From: Algoriphagus zhangzhouensis
Lineage (GTDB): Bacteria > Bacteroidota > Bacteroidia > Cytophagales > Cyclobacteriaceae
DNA: 64,000 nt
Direction of reading: 5' to 3'
Assembly (NCBI RefSeq): GCF_900148515.1
Contig: NZ_FRXN01000005.1
Span: forward strand, 131,186-195,185
The position numbers and the translations under genes were made by a program. Numbering within the stretch: position 1 is the stretch's first letter; each line of letters opens with the position of its first letter. The notes beneath the pieces are model-generated. The model was not told the DNA's origin and ran no database searches. It saw only the letters and a program-made list of their open reading frames with translations. This document shows positions 35,831 to 45,190 of the stretch, one piece after another.

Positions 35831-38455
35831 TTACTCACTTTTAAGGTTTTTCACTGGATTGCTCCAAGCGGCTTTCAGTCCATGGATTCCAGCTGTGGTG
35901 AATGCTATTCCTACGGTGGCAATAGTTGCAACCAGCAAAGCCCAAATCGGTACGGAAATATGGAAGGCAAAATCCTCCAACCATTGATGCATCACCCAAT
36001 AGGCGAGAGGAGTAGCAATGACAATGGCTATGAGTACCAATTTGACAAAATTTCCAGAAAGCATTTGGAGTACCTGCCAGGTGGAGGCTCCCAAAACCTT
36101 TCTGATGCTTACCTCTTTGAGTCTCTGCTGAATCATGTAGGAAGAAAGTCCAAATAAGCCCAAGCATGCAAGGATGATGGCCATAGTTGCGAAAATATTC
36201 ATGACTTTTCCAAGCTGCATCTCGGATTGATACATTCGATTGTAGTCTTCATCTAAAAAGCGGTAGGAAAAAGGTCTGTCCGGCATGAATTTTTTCCATT
36301 GCTCTTCGATAAATGCCAGGGTTCCCGGAAGATCCTGGCCATTCACTTTTACTAAAAGTCGCGAACCCCAGGAAGATGTAAATAGGACCAATGGATTCAA
36401 GTCATTCCTCAAAGATTGGAAATGGAAGTTTTTGATCACCCCGACAACTGTTCCTTCCTGATTGAGAATCATTCTTTTTCCAATGGCTTCATCTGGACTC
36501 CATCCAAACTTTGCTGCAGCATTCTCTGTCAAAATGTAATTGAACTCATTGTCGTCCCAGTTTTCATTTTCTGTCAAATGAATCATGTTTTCAGTGAAAT
36601 CCTGTCCTGCGATCAATTCAAGCCCCGTTACTTTGATGAATTCATCATCCACAGGATTTGCATTCACAGAAATGTATTCATTCTCTGGACGGGTAGGAAG
36701 GTTCATGCTATAACCACTTTGAATGTTGACAGGGCTATTGGCTGCTCTACTGACATTGATGATTTGAGAATGAGATTTCAATTCCTTTTTGAAAGTCGAG
36801 ACTTGTTTATTGTCCTTGTTCCACCCAATCGAAAGTGCAATGATTTGTTCTCTGTCATAACCTAAATCTTGGTTTTGGATAAAGTTCAATTGTCCACTGA
36901 TCACCAATGTGGCGATGATTAGAAAAACTGAAATCCCAAATTGAAACACCGTGAGCGATTGCTGGAGCCATTTGGCTGAATTGGTTTTTTTAAAAACTCC
37001 TTTCAGGATCGAAATCGGCTGGAACTTAGAAAGAATCATAGCAGGGTAGCTTCCAGCGATGATACTGATGATCAAAGTGAGACCAATTGTGAAGATTAGA
37101 AAGCTTGGCTGAATCAATTCGGAAGCAGAAAGATTTTTACCAATCAAATCATTGAAATTGGGCAATAGCAAGTAGGTTAAAGCCATGCTTGTGATCAGAG
37201 ACAAAAATGTCAAAAGGGTAGATTCACCTATAAACTGCCAAAACAATTGCCCTTGGTCTGCGCCAGAGACTTTTCTGATTCCTACTTCCTTGGCTCTTTC
37301 TACAGATTTGGCGGTGCTCAAATTGATATATGTCGAACAGACAATTACTAGAATCAAAAATGCGATGGCTCCCAACATGTACAGGTAGGTAATACTGGTA
37401 TTTGGAACCATATCGCTGTGAGGAGAAAATAGGTGGACTTCATCAAAATGCTCTAGGTGAAAGTCAACAGAAGCACCCATTTCCACAGATTCCTTTTTCA
37501 TAAAAGGATCTATTTTATCTGGCAAAGAGTGAAATGCTTCCTCGCTATTCAATAGCAAATAGGTGGTGTAATTGGCGTTCCAATACGTTTCCTCTTGATT
37601 GGCTCCCAGTGAAGAAAAAGAAGCCAGAAAATCGAAATAGAACTGCGAGTTTTTAGGATAGTCTTTGACAATTCCAGTGATTTCAAACAATTCTTTTTCC
37701 TCACCGACTTCCATTCCTTGACCAATTGGATCTTTGTCTCCAAAATACTTTTTCGCCATACTTTCAGTTAGGATCAACTTATTTGGGCCGTTCAAAGCTG
37801 TTTTAGGATTTCCCTCAATCATCTCATAGTAAAATGCATCAAAGAAGGTCGAGTCGGCATACAGGAAATTTGATTCAAGGACCGGCTGATTGTTCAATTG
37901 AAGGATGGCAGATGCATCATTCATTCGAATTCCTTTTTCAACCTCAGGGAATGTTCTCGAAAATACCGGAGCTACTTTTGTACTGGTAAAAGTTCCTTCT
38001 TCAACTCCTCCATCTCTGCCCATGGAATATTCCATCACTACCCTAGCGATTCGCTTTGCATTGGGTTGAAATTTATCAAAGCTGACTTCATGCAGAACAA
38101 AAAGTGCGATCATCAAACAAGAAGTCATCCCAACGGTCAGCCCAAGCATGTTGATGATTGTCGATGGCTTGTTTTTCCAGAGAGTTCTTCTGGCGATTTT
38201 AAAATTATTGCGAAACATGTCTATAAAGTTGGTTTGGTAGTGGTTTTTCTTTCTTCCGATGATCCCTGGTCGAAAAAGTTGAAGGACATCTTTCATGAAT
38301 AAGAGGTCAGCCTTTTTTTTGCCTTTTTCCTCCAGCCTTTGATCGTATAATTCAAAAAGATCCCCTTCGATAAATTGATGGATTTCTGGATCACAAAACC
38401 ATCGGAAAAAGGAAATGAACAATTCAGGTGGCCCTTTCGGTTGATTCCTTTTCAT
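35831..38455 (-). CDS. FtsX/MacB-type ABC transporter permease with N-terminal prefix domain
   Basis: An 874-residue membrane protein. The first 90 residues form the 'permease prefix' region (PPELFISFFRWFCDPEIHQFIEGDLFELYDQR). A MacB-like periplasmic core lies between helix 1 (INMLGLTVGMTSCLMIALFVL) and the first FtsX domain (YLYMLGAIAFLILVIVCSTYINLSTA, with the ERAKEVGIRKVSGA motif). A second core and a C-terminal FtsX domain follow (LKEVSIRKVLGAS). No ATPase gene is adjacent. It starts 2 nt after the PadR gene, so the regulator and permease form one operon typical of Cytophagales. Confidence 0.92.
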   Translation of the reverse strand: MKRNQPKGPPELFISFFRWFCDPEIHQFIEGDLFELYDQRLEEKGKKKADLLFMKDVLQLFRPGIIGRKKNHYQTNFIDMFRNNFKIARRTLWKNKPSTIINMLGLTVGMTSCLMIALFVLHEVSFDKFQPNAKRIARVVMEYSMGRDGGVEEGTFTSTKVAPVFSRTFPEVEKGIRMNDASAILQLNNQPVLESNFLYADSTFFDAFYYEMIEGNPKTALNGPNKLILTESMAKKYFGDKDPIGQGMEVGEEKELFEITGIVKDYPKNSQFYFDFLASFSSLGANQEETYWNANYTTYLLLNSEEAFHSLPDKIDPFMKKESVEMGASVDFHLEHFDEVHLFSPHSDMVPNTSITYLYMLGAIAFLILVIVCSTYINLSTAKSVERAKEVGIRKVSGADQGQLFWQFIGESTLLTFLSLITSMALTYLLLPNFNDLIGKNLSASELIQPSFLIFTIGLTLIISIIAGSYPAMILSKFQPISILKGVFKKTNSAKWLQQSLTVFQFGISVFLIIATLVISGQLNFIQNQDLGYDREQIIALSIGWNKDNKQVSTFKKELKSHSQIINVSRAANSPVNIQSGYSMNLPTRPENEYISVNANPVDDEFIKVTGLELIAGQDFTENMIHLTENENWDDNEFNYILTENAAAKFGWSPDEAIGKRMILNQEGTVVGVIKNFHFQSLRNDLNPLVLFTSSWGSRLLVKVNGQDLPGTLAFIEEQWKKFMPDRPFSYRFLDEDYNRMYQSEMQLGKVMNIFATMAIILACLGLFGLSSYMIQQRLKEVSIRKVLGASTWQVLQMLSGNFVKLVLIAIVIATPLAYWVMHQWLEDFAFHISVPIWALLVATIATVGIAFTTAGIHGLKAAWSNPVKNLKSE

Positions 38456-38457
38456 TA

Positions 38458-38796
38458 TTAGACCATTTTAAGTTTCCAGGCAACTTCGGGGATTGCATTC
38501 CATAATGACTCCCGGGTTTCTTTGCTGTATTCCATCGCTTTTTTACCCAAGGCGGTAATTCTGAAATACTTTTTAGGTCTTCCGGCTCTCTCCTCAGTTC
38601 GTTCGCCATCTTGGGGTTTTAGATATCCTTTCTCTTCCAGTCTTTTGAGAGCTGTTTGCAATGCTCCGACGCTGACGTTTCTTTTTAGACGTGATTCGAT
38701 TTCTGTTTTGATAGAAACTCCATAGGCCTCATCATACAAAACTCCGACGGTGAGCATGACGATCTCTTCAAATTCACCCAGCTGATACTTTTTCAT
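38458..38796 (-). CDS. PadR-family transcriptional regulator
   Basis: A 112-residue winged-helix protein (EIVMLTVGVLYDEAYGVSIKTEIE, ALQTALKRLEEKGYLKPQDGERTEERAGRPKKYFRITALGKKAM), the standard PadR N-terminal domain without the long C-terminal helix domain. It likely represses its own operon with the downstream permease. A -7-like box (TAGTTTTG, minus strand 38840-38847) and an inverted repeat (38901-38928) lie upstream. Confidence 0.93.
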   Translation of the reverse strand: MKKYQLGEFEEIVMLTVGVLYDEAYGVSIKTEIESRLKRNVSVGALQTALKRLEEKGYLKPQDGERTEERAGRPKKYFRITALGKKAMEYSKETRESLWNAIPEVAWKLKMV

Positions 38797-38900
38797 GAAT
38801 AGATAATAAATTCCTATTTGTAGTATTTAAAATCCATGCCAAAACTAAAAAATGCTTTTGGAGGGATTTGAAAGGGATTTTAGGAGAAATCGATGAGGTT

Positions 38901-38928
38901 GTCCGAACAGGTTTGTTCGGTGGCGGAC
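38901..38928 (-). promoter_or_regulatory. Inverted repeat upstream of padR
   Basis: A nested inverted repeat: ccgaac/gttcgg (38903-38908 with 38915-38920), embedded in gtccg/cggac (38901-38905 with 38924-38928). It lies about 105 nt before the padR start. Operator function is inferred. Confidence 0.35.
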
Positions 38929-38952
38929 TATTTTGTTGTACTTACTGAAAGG

Positions 38953-38979
38953 AAAAGCCCAACATTTTATGTCAGGCTT
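38953..38979 (-). terminator. Terminator after topB
   Basis: A minus-strand hairpin with stem AAGCC/GGCTT, followed by wobble-paired TGACA/TGTTG and a T-rich tail (38953-38956). It is nearly identical to the hairpin after tRNA-Ser at 41481-41510 and lies 74 nt beyond the topB stop. Confidence 0.65.
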
Positions 38980-39052
38980 CGATGAAAAGATATAGTGTCT
39001 ACTTGGTTTCTTATTGTCTGATCTTTAGGGATGTTTTCAAATACAGGTACGT

Positions 39053-41374
39053 TTATACTCCCACACTTTCTTTTAATAATGAAATAACCAGCTCCTCAGT
39101 TAGTGGCCTTTTGTTGGCTTTTTCTCGGATGGTTTCAAAAGCATATCTGAAATCACAACCTTCTTTGTAAGCGCTACATCCATAGGCTGTTTTTCCTTTA
39201 ATAATCGTTCCTTTTTGACACAATGGACATGGAATAACAGGAGGAGATTTTTTAGATTCTTGGGTGCTTTTTGATTTCTTTTCCTCCAAAATGAGTTGAA
39301 AAGTTTCATCGAACCGAATTAGGCCTTCTTTGTCTCCAGTCTGAGTTTTAAACCCTTTTAAATTGACCGTGGAACCTTTTTGGACTAAACGTAAATACTG
39401 ATTTTCTGAGATTTTCTTCCCTTCGAATGAAAATGGAAGTAAAAAGTTGCAGCCCTTTTTATAAGCACTACATCCGTAGCTTGATTTTCCTTTTAGAATA
39501 GATCCTTCCTTGCATTTTGGGCAATCAAATCCCACAAGGGTAGTGCTCGTTTTTTCCTTTTCTTGAGGCTTTTCTTTATCAGAAGCCTTGGATTCAGTAG
39601 GAGGCGCAATGATGGTTTGGTTTTGTTCCCTCATCACTTCATACACCAAATGCTCTACCATGATTTTCATGTTTTTCACAAAAGAACCTGCATGAAAATT
39701 CCCCTTTTCGATCTCCCTCAACTGTTTTTCCCACTTTCCTGTTAGTTCCGCTGAGGTCAGCATGTTGTTGCGGATGATCTCGATCAATTGGATGCCTGTT
39801 TCGGTAGGTAAAATCTGCTTTTTATTCCGCTCGATATATTGCCGTTTAAAAAGCGTCTCAATGATACTTGCCCGGGTTGAAGGACGCCCAATACCATTTT
39901 CCTTCATCAACTCCCGCATTTCCTCATCGTCTACCTGTTTTCCGGCAGTTTCCATTCCTCTTAGCAATGTCGCCTCGGTATAGTGCTTGGGAGCTTTGGT
40001 TTCTTTCTCCTGAAAAGAAGGCTCATGAGGTCCTTTCTCTCCTTTTTTGAAGATAGGGAGCTCATCTTTTTCCTTTTTGTCTTTTCCGTCGGCGGTTTCA
40101 AAAACAACCTTCCAGCCTTTTTCTAAAATGACCTTACCAGTGGTTTTAAAGGAAACTGTATCCACCTGTCCAATTACTGTTGTATTGGCAACTGAGCATT
40201 CATCATAAAAAATTGCGATAAATCGTCTTGCGATAATATCATAGACTCTAAGGTGGTTCCCATGCAAATTCCCCTGAATTCCTGTAGGGATGATAGCATG
40301 GTGGTCGGTTACTTTTTTATCATTAAAAACCTTGGTCGACTTTTTTAATTTTTTACCTAAAACTGGTCGGATTAATCCTTCATATTTGGTGAGCTTTTGC
40401 AGGATTCCAGCAGCTTTGGGATAGATGTCATTAGGTAAAAATGTGGTATCAACTCTTGGATAAGTAATGACCTTTTGCTCGTAAAGTTGCTGGGCAATTT
40501 TAAGTGTTTCATCCGCAGAAAGCCCAAACTTATTATTGCAATAAACCTGTAAACCTGTTAAGTCAAAAAGCTTAGGGGCGAATTCCTTTCCTTTTTTCTT
40601 TTCAACAGAGATAACTTCAAAGTCATGTTCTTTTACCTGGTTGGCAAAAGCTTCTCCGTCTTCTTTCTTTAAGAATTTCCCTTCTTCGCAATTGAAAGTT
40701 GTTTCTCTATAGACAGTTTGTAATTCCCAATAAGGCTGTGGCTTAAAGTTTTGAATCTCTTTAAAGCGATTCACAATCATAGCCAAAGTTGGCGTTTGCA
40801 CTCTTCCTATCGAAAGGACTTGTTTGTATCCGCCGTATTTGACAGTATATAGTCGAGTAGCATTTATTCCCAACAACCAGTCACCAATGGCTCTGGAAAA
40901 TCCTGCATAGTATAGATTATCATATTTGGAGGAGGGCTGGAGTTTTTCGAAGCCTTCTTTGATCGCCTCTGTAGTCAAGGATGAAATCCATAGGCGTTTG
41001 ACTTCTCCTTTGTACTCCGCTTGCTCTATTACCCAGCGCTGGATCAGTTCACCTTCTTGGCCGGCATCCCCGCAGTTAATCACAACTGTAGCGGTTTCAA
41101 ATAGTTTTTTTACAATATTGAATTGCTTCTGTATCCCTGAGTTGTCAACCACTTTGGTTTTGAACTTTTCGGGAAGCATAGGCAAGTGGCTGAGACTCCA
41201 GCTTTTCCAAAAAGGTTCATAATCGTTGGGTTCAAATAAGGTGCAAAAATGACCAAAAGTATAAGTGACGATATATCCGTTTCCCTCGTAATATCCATCA
41301 TGTCTGGCAGTGGCTCCAAGTACAGAGGCTATCTCACGGGCGACACTTGGTTTTTCAGCAATACAAACTTTCAT
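39053..41374 (-). CDS. topB: DNA topoisomerase III
   Basis: A 773-residue type IA topoisomerase. The Toprim domain opens the protein (VCIAEKPSVAREIA, NCGDAGQEGELIQ). SIGRVQTPTLAMI and the active-site tyrosine Y305 (KVITYPRVDTTFL) follow, and the C-terminus carries two zinc-finger repeats (CPKCKEG...GCSAYKKGCNF and CPLCQKG...GCSAYKEGCDF). It decatenates or relaxes single-stranded regions of DNA. Single genes of this type occur in chromosomes and in mobile elements; here the repeats, codon use and housekeeping context do not point to transfer. It ends with a terminator matching that of the neighbouring tRNA-Ser. Confidence 0.94.
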   Translation of the reverse strand: MKVCIAEKPSVAREIASVLGATARHDGYYEGNGYIVTYTFGHFCTLFEPNDYEPFWKSWSLSHLPMLPEKFKTKVVDNSGIQKQFNIVKKLFETATVVINCGDAGQEGELIQRWVIEQAEYKGEVKRLWISSLTTEAIKEGFEKLQPSSKYDNLYYAGFSRAIGDWLLGINATRLYTVKYGGYKQVLSIGRVQTPTLAMIVNRFKEIQNFKPQPYWELQTVYRETTFNCEEGKFLKKEDGEAFANQVKEHDFEVISVEKKKGKEFAPKLFDLTGLQVYCNNKFGLSADETLKIAQQLYEQKVITYPRVDTTFLPNDIYPKAAGILQKLTKYEGLIRPVLGKKLKKSTKVFNDKKVTDHHAIIPTGIQGNLHGNHLRVYDIIARRFIAIFYDECSVANTTVIGQVDTVSFKTTGKVILEKGWKVVFETADGKDKKEKDELPIFKKGEKGPHEPSFQEKETKAPKHYTEATLLRGMETAGKQVDDEEMRELMKENGIGRPSTRASIIETLFKRQYIERNKKQILPTETGIQLIEIIRNNMLTSAELTGKWEKQLREIEKGNFHAGSFVKNMKIMVEHLVYEVMREQNQTIIAPPTESKASDKEKPQEKEKTSTTLVGFDCPKCKEGSILKGKSSYGCSAYKKGCNFLLPFSFEGKKISENQYLRLVQKGSTVNLKGFKTQTGDKEGLIRFDETFQLILEEKKSKSTQESKKSPPVIPCPLCQKGTIIKGKTAYGCSAYKEGCDFRYAFETIREKANKRPLTEELVISLLKESVGV

Positions 41375-41480
41375 CTAAAACAAAACTAGAAAAAATAGTC
41401 TAAGCTCACCAGACTGGATGCTTTGGAAAGTCTCAGGTTAGGTAGCAATCTCCTATGTCTGAGAAGAGTAGGGTTAAAAC

Positions 41481-41510
41481 AAAAAAGCCCAACACAATGT
41501 GTCAGGCTTT
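41481..41510 (-). terminator. Terminator of tRNA-Ser
   Basis: A minus-strand hairpin with a 12-13-bp stem (41484-41496 with about 41498-41510, two G-T pairs) runs into six T. It follows the tRNA 3' end by 5 nt. Confidence 0.85.
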
Positions 41511-41514
41511 GATG

Positions 41515-41603
41515 CAGAGAGTGGGGGATTCGAACCCCCGGTACGGTTTGACCCGTACGACAGTTTAGCAAACTGCTGGTTTAAGCCACTCACCCAACTC
41601 TCT
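41515..41603 (-). tRNA. tRNA-Ser (anticodon GCT)
   Basis: A class II cloverleaf with acceptor AGAGAGT/ACTCTCT and discriminator G. The anticodon arm has loop TTGCTAA (anticodon GCT). There is a long variable arm (GTACGG...CCGTAC-type pairing) and a GGGGGTTCGAATCCCCC T-arm. CCA is not encoded. Confidence 0.96.
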
Positions 41604-41643
41604 GTTTTCCTCATTCGGATAATGAATTATCCCTAAGGCGATG

Positions 41644-41676
41644 CAAATATAAACTAATTGAGAAGATTTTAGCAAA
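41644..41676 (-). promoter_or_regulatory. Promoter of tRNA-Ser (full consensus)
   Basis: On the minus strand: TTTG (41676-41673), 21 nt, then TATATTTG (41651-41644), an exact Bacteroidota promoter. The tRNA 5' end follows about 40 nt later. Confidence 0.6.
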
Positions 41677-41837
41677 CATTGGTGCATCACAAATTCATAT
41701 TCAAAAAGTATTTTTTTAATTCCCTGACTTTCAAACGATATAATTTTTGAACTTTTGTAAATTCAACCCGTAGAATTCCTAGAAACTGAGAATTTTGTTC
41801 TCAATGCCCTTATTTTTGATTTGAAACTTTTATTGAT

Positions 41838-42089
41838 ATGCTTCTTCAGATTTCTAATGCATCCTTTTTAATAGAGAATTGTGAAAAAGACAAAAGCTGT
41901 ATTTCAGTAAAGTCGGATTCACAAGAAGAGCTTTATAGACTATTTTGTTCTTCTAAAGCTTTGGAAATAGTTTCAGGCCCCATGCCATTTAAGCTGAGAG
42001 TTAGTAGACAAGAGTTTTCTAATTCTTTGATTATGCTAGTAAAAGAGATCGATTACACCAATTTTGATGGTGTAACCCAGATTTCTTGA
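41838..42089 (+). CDS. Small hypothetical protein
   Basis: An 83-residue soluble protein with ATG start, no signal peptide and two cysteines near the N-terminus (ENCEKDKSC). A perfect -7-like box (TATTTTTG, 41811-41818) lies 19 nt upstream. No family is recognised. A coding-like sequence and an unopposed position support a real gene. Confidence 0.55.
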   Translation: MLLQISNASFLIENCEKDKSCISVKSDSQEELYRLFCSSKALEIVSGPMPFKLRVSRQEFSNSLIMLVKEIDYTNFDGVTQIS

Positions 42090-42311
42090 AAAAATTCAAA
42101 AAATCTTGAAAAAATTTCTTCCATCCCTTTTTGAGGATGAAAAGCATTTTTTGTTTTTGGATCAACTTTTTAAAGTATCTAAACAAATAAAGTATTGAAA
42201 ATCAGTTTGTTTTGAAATTTTATTTTTCAATTTCGAATTTTTTTTAAAGAAAGTTTTTGCCAAATTTTGCTTTAGAAAGTAGGATTTATCACCCAATAAT
42301 TCCCCTTTAAA

Positions 42312-43604
42312 GTGATTAGCATTTCAAATATTGATCAATTGATTCCAGAGTACTTGAGGGAATCTGAGCATTTCTTTCTTGTCTGTTTGGACATTGAAGG
42401 AAATGTAACGGATTGCAATGCGCTTTTCCAAAGAGCAATTTCAATCAAAGAAGGAAATTCTATTTTATCGGCATTAAATCAAGGGTTCAGAAATGAATTT
42501 GAGGGGTTGATGGATCAAATAATTCATTATCCGAGTAAGTCTCACCAAGTAATTTTAGATTTTGGTACAAGCAAACCAATATCTTCCTCTTGGGAATTCA
42601 CGATGCTGATCAATCAAGAAATGGATCCTGTTGGTTTTATTGGGATAGGAGTAGAGCTTTCACTTTTGGAAGGGAAGCTTTCTTGGGGAAACCTGTTGGA
42701 GGTATTTAGTCTTGGGAAAGCTGATTTGGATGAAAATCTGAGATTTAGATCTGCTGATGACCAAATTCTGAATTGGTTAAATATTGATTCAGAAACATTG
42801 ATTTCTAAAAATCTTTTTGAGGTGCAAACGTTGGAACTTAATCTTTTAGATCAGCTGAAGCTAAAAGAAATAAATCAGCTCAAAGACTTCTACCACTTCT
42901 CATTAGATGTGACTTCTGGATCTCATCAAGGTAAATTTTCAATCAACCTATTAAGGCATTCTAAAGGCTTTTTATTGCTCATGAGACAAATGAACCAATT
43001 GGTAAAAGAGGAAATTTTTTCTAAACCATTTACCGACTTTCAAATTGAAGCATTTTCTGGTCCAGTTTGGATTCTGGAAAGAGACACTAGAATCGTCCAG
43101 CAAAATTCCTATGCAGAAGGAGTTTCAGAAAAATGGTTGAAGAAGCTTGCAAATGAAGGAGACTTCTTTGATCTCAAGTTTGCAAATGAAAAGTCTGATC
43201 GATTCTTGGAATTGATTGGTGATGCCTTCGAAGGAAATGAAAAGGATCTGAACCTTCAGATAAAAACAAAGAACGGATCTAATGAATATTGGACATTTCA
43301 GGTTAAGCCATTGAAGGTTAACGCAGATAAAGTTTATGTGATGGTTTACGCTATTGACATGACTGCTGTCAATTCCAAATTGGTGAAAATGGAAGGTGAG
43401 TTAGAGACTTTGAGAGAATTGGCGCTGTGCCCATCCCATATTTTGAGATCTCCGCTTTCGTCCATGCTAGGTCTGCTTGAGTTGATTGACTTCAGGAAGT
43501 TAGATCCAGAAAATCAGCGATATATTTCTTACCTAAAGCCGCTTGCTCAAGAGCTGGATGACGTGATCAGAAGCAATGCCAAGAAAATGGCAGCATTCGA
43601 TTAA
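42312..43604 (+). CDS. Multi-PAS protein with a HisKA-like end but no ATPase domain
   Basis: A 430-residue soluble protein. It has three PAS-like segments (about 15-110 with LDIEGNVTDCNALFQR, 125-230 with DENLRFRSADDQILNW, 250-365 with WILERDTRIVQQNSY) and ends in a dimerisation/phosphoacceptor-like helix pair with SHILRSPLSSMLGLLELID (about 395-413), the usual His-containing motif. The HATPase catalytic domain is absent: the frame stops 19 residues after LAQELDD. GTG (42312) is the likely start because no ATG precedes the first PAS domain. It could be a phospho-transfer or sensor accessory protein. Confidence 0.82.
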   Translation: MISISNIDQLIPEYLRESEHFFLVCLDIEGNVTDCNALFQRAISIKEGNSILSALNQGFRNEFEGLMDQIIHYPSKSHQVILDFGTSKPISSSWEFTMLINQEMDPVGFIGIGVELSLLEGKLSWGNLLEVFSLGKADLDENLRFRSADDQILNWLNIDSETLISKNLFEVQTLELNLLDQLKLKEINQLKDFYHFSLDVTSGSHQGKFSINLLRHSKGFLLLMRQMNQLVKEEIFSKPFTDFQIEAFSGPVWILERDTRIVQQNSYAEGVSEKWLKKLANEGDFFDLKFANEKSDRFLELIGDAFEGNEKDLNLQIKTKNGSNEYWTFQVKPLKVNADKVYVMVYAIDMTAVNSKLVKMEGELETLRELALCPSHILRSPLSSMLGLLELIDFRKLDPENQRYISYLKPLAQELDDVIRSNAKKMAAFD

Positions 43605-45118
43605 AGAATCCCTTTCAAGCTGAAAAGAGAAAGTTTCGGGGCTATTTCAGGAAAGCCAGAGTATGAAAACTGCTCTGAACTTATCCAAAGCTGCTTGTTT
43701 TCTCCCAAGCTGATTCCTTCTGTATTCCCCCGGATAGTCAAATATCCTATTTTTATAAACTGAGTACGAGAACTGAGATTTCCATTTCCCTGAATGCTTC
43801 CATAAAAGGAAAGAAACTGCTCGTAAGGTTTCGTGCCTTGTGGTTTTAAACCCAAAAGTAAAATTTGGCCACTTTCTGAATCTATTTCCGCTCCTGTTAC
43901 CATAAAGTCGGTCTGTAGCGACTCAACGAAATTGGCATTTTGATTTTCCTGATTGATCTCCAAAGTATAGTGATCCGAATCAAGTGTTGATGGGATTTTG
44001 GTGAAAATATGAAGCTTATTGTTTGAAAAAACCATAGCCTCACAATCAAACCGATGGTCTTCTCGAGAGGTAAAATCAATCTGATCAGGATAGATGAAAT
44101 TGAGTTTTTCTCCAGTAACACTTGTTTTGGTGAGTAAATCTGAAATAGAAACCTTGTATACTGCCAAGTCTTTTCGATACCCTAGATTATTGCCAAAATC
44201 CCCGATGTAAAGGTGGGTTGCGCTTTGAGCCAATTCTTCCCAGTCTCGGTTCTGGGAATTTTCGATAGTGATACTTCTAAGTGTTTTTCCTGTAGTAGGA
44301 TCCATTTCATGAACCTGGTTGGTGTTATCACCATCATTGATAGAAAAAAGACGCCCTTCTATCCAGGCGAGACCGGAGGTTTCGTTTTGGGAAGATTCTA
44401 GATTAGACTTTTCCAAACCGATTAAGGTCAAAAGATTTCCTTCAGAATCGATCTTAACGGTGTTGACTTCATAATCATTGTCATTTGCATCTAATTCTAC
44501 TTGATAGATTTTCTCCGAGCCCAATTCCAATCGTTCAAATAAGGAAAAGGATTTTGAACTTGAATAAGGTACTTCAAATTCAATTTGTCCTGTATTGTTA
44601 GTATAAAGCTGAAAGAGCTTTGAGTTGGAGTTTGAAAATTCAAATGAACTAGGAGCCTGTAAACTTGGAACTTCAATATTTTTATTTGAATTGACCACAA
44701 TCCGAGAATTGTTCCGAGTTCCTAAAAGATTGACAGTTTGTTCTTGGTTAGAAAGGGTAAATGTTCCGCCTAAAGTGATTTGGGCTTCTTTTGAAAATTC
44801 AGATGAATTTGCACTTTGGAAAGAATAGAGATAGGTTTCAAATGGCAAAACAATGGATTCCTGAATTGGACTTTCATTGGGGTTAATGGTCAATTCAGAT
44901 TTCTCAGATGTGCCTTGATTAGAAAATGAAATAGTGATTTGGTCCTCAAAATTGTCAGGAAAGTTACTGTCAGAGTTGGTGAGCTGGATTTCAGAAATAG
45001 ATATTTTTCCATGATCCTCTGGGATTAGGTTTGGATTTTCATCCTTTTTACAAGCTCCTAAAAGGAAGGTAAATCCCAAAAAGTAAAATAAGCGTGGAGA
45101 AAATATATCGTTTTTCAT
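43601..45118 (-). CDS. Hypothetical lipoprotein with C-terminal NHL/propeller-like region
   Basis: A 505-residue protein with a lipoprotein signal (LLGACKKD). The N-terminal ~190 residues are beta-sandwich-like. From about residue 225 there are repeated propeller-type strands (GLAWIEGRLFSINDGDNTNQVHEMDPTTG, THLYIGDFGNN, EAMVFSNNKLHIFTK, TEGISLGENKQLWISSE), of the kind found in uncharacterised secreted or esterase-like propellers. Its stop codon shares the TTAA at 43601-43604 with the convergent PAS gene. Confidence 0.78.
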   Translation of the reverse strand: MKNDIFSPRLFYFLGFTFLLGACKKDENPNLIPEDHGKISISEIQLTNSDSNFPDNFEDQITISFSNQGTSEKSELTINPNESPIQESIVLPFETYLYSFQSANSSEFSKEAQITLGGTFTLSNQEQTVNLLGTRNNSRIVVNSNKNIEVPSLQAPSSFEFSNSNSKLFQLYTNNTGQIEFEVPYSSSKSFSLFERLELGSEKIYQVELDANDNDYEVNTVKIDSEGNLLTLIGLEKSNLESSQNETSGLAWIEGRLFSINDGDNTNQVHEMDPTTGKTLRSITIENSQNRDWEELAQSATHLYIGDFGNNLGYRKDLAVYKVSISDLLTKTSVTGEKLNFIYPDQIDFTSREDHRFDCEAMVFSNNKLHIFTKIPSTLDSDHYTLEINQENQNANFVESLQTDFMVTGAEIDSESGQILLLGLKPQGTKPYEQFLSFYGSIQGNGNLSSRTQFIKIGYLTIRGNTEGISLGENKQLWISSEQFSYSGFPEIAPKLSLFSLKGIL

Positions 45119-45190
45119 AGGATCAAATTCGAAAGAATTTAATGATCAAAAGGTATAAAAAAAATTGAACGTCAAACCGATACTTTGTTT

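Noticed and set aside
36416..36865. A 149-codon plus-strand frame
   Set aside because: It lies inside the minus-strand ABC permease, whose motifs are intact; the overlap is a by-product of base composition.
37898..38302. A 134-codon plus-strand frame
   Set aside because: It lies antisense within the permease gene and contains no recognisable domain.
39053..41374. topB as part of an integrative conjugative element
   Set aside because: No integrase, relaxase or conjugation gene is in the window and the base composition matches its neighbours.
42312..43604. Frameshift that would have removed the kinase ATPase domain
   Set aside because: The space after the stop belongs entirely to an intact convergent gene, and no ATPase motifs are seen in other frames.
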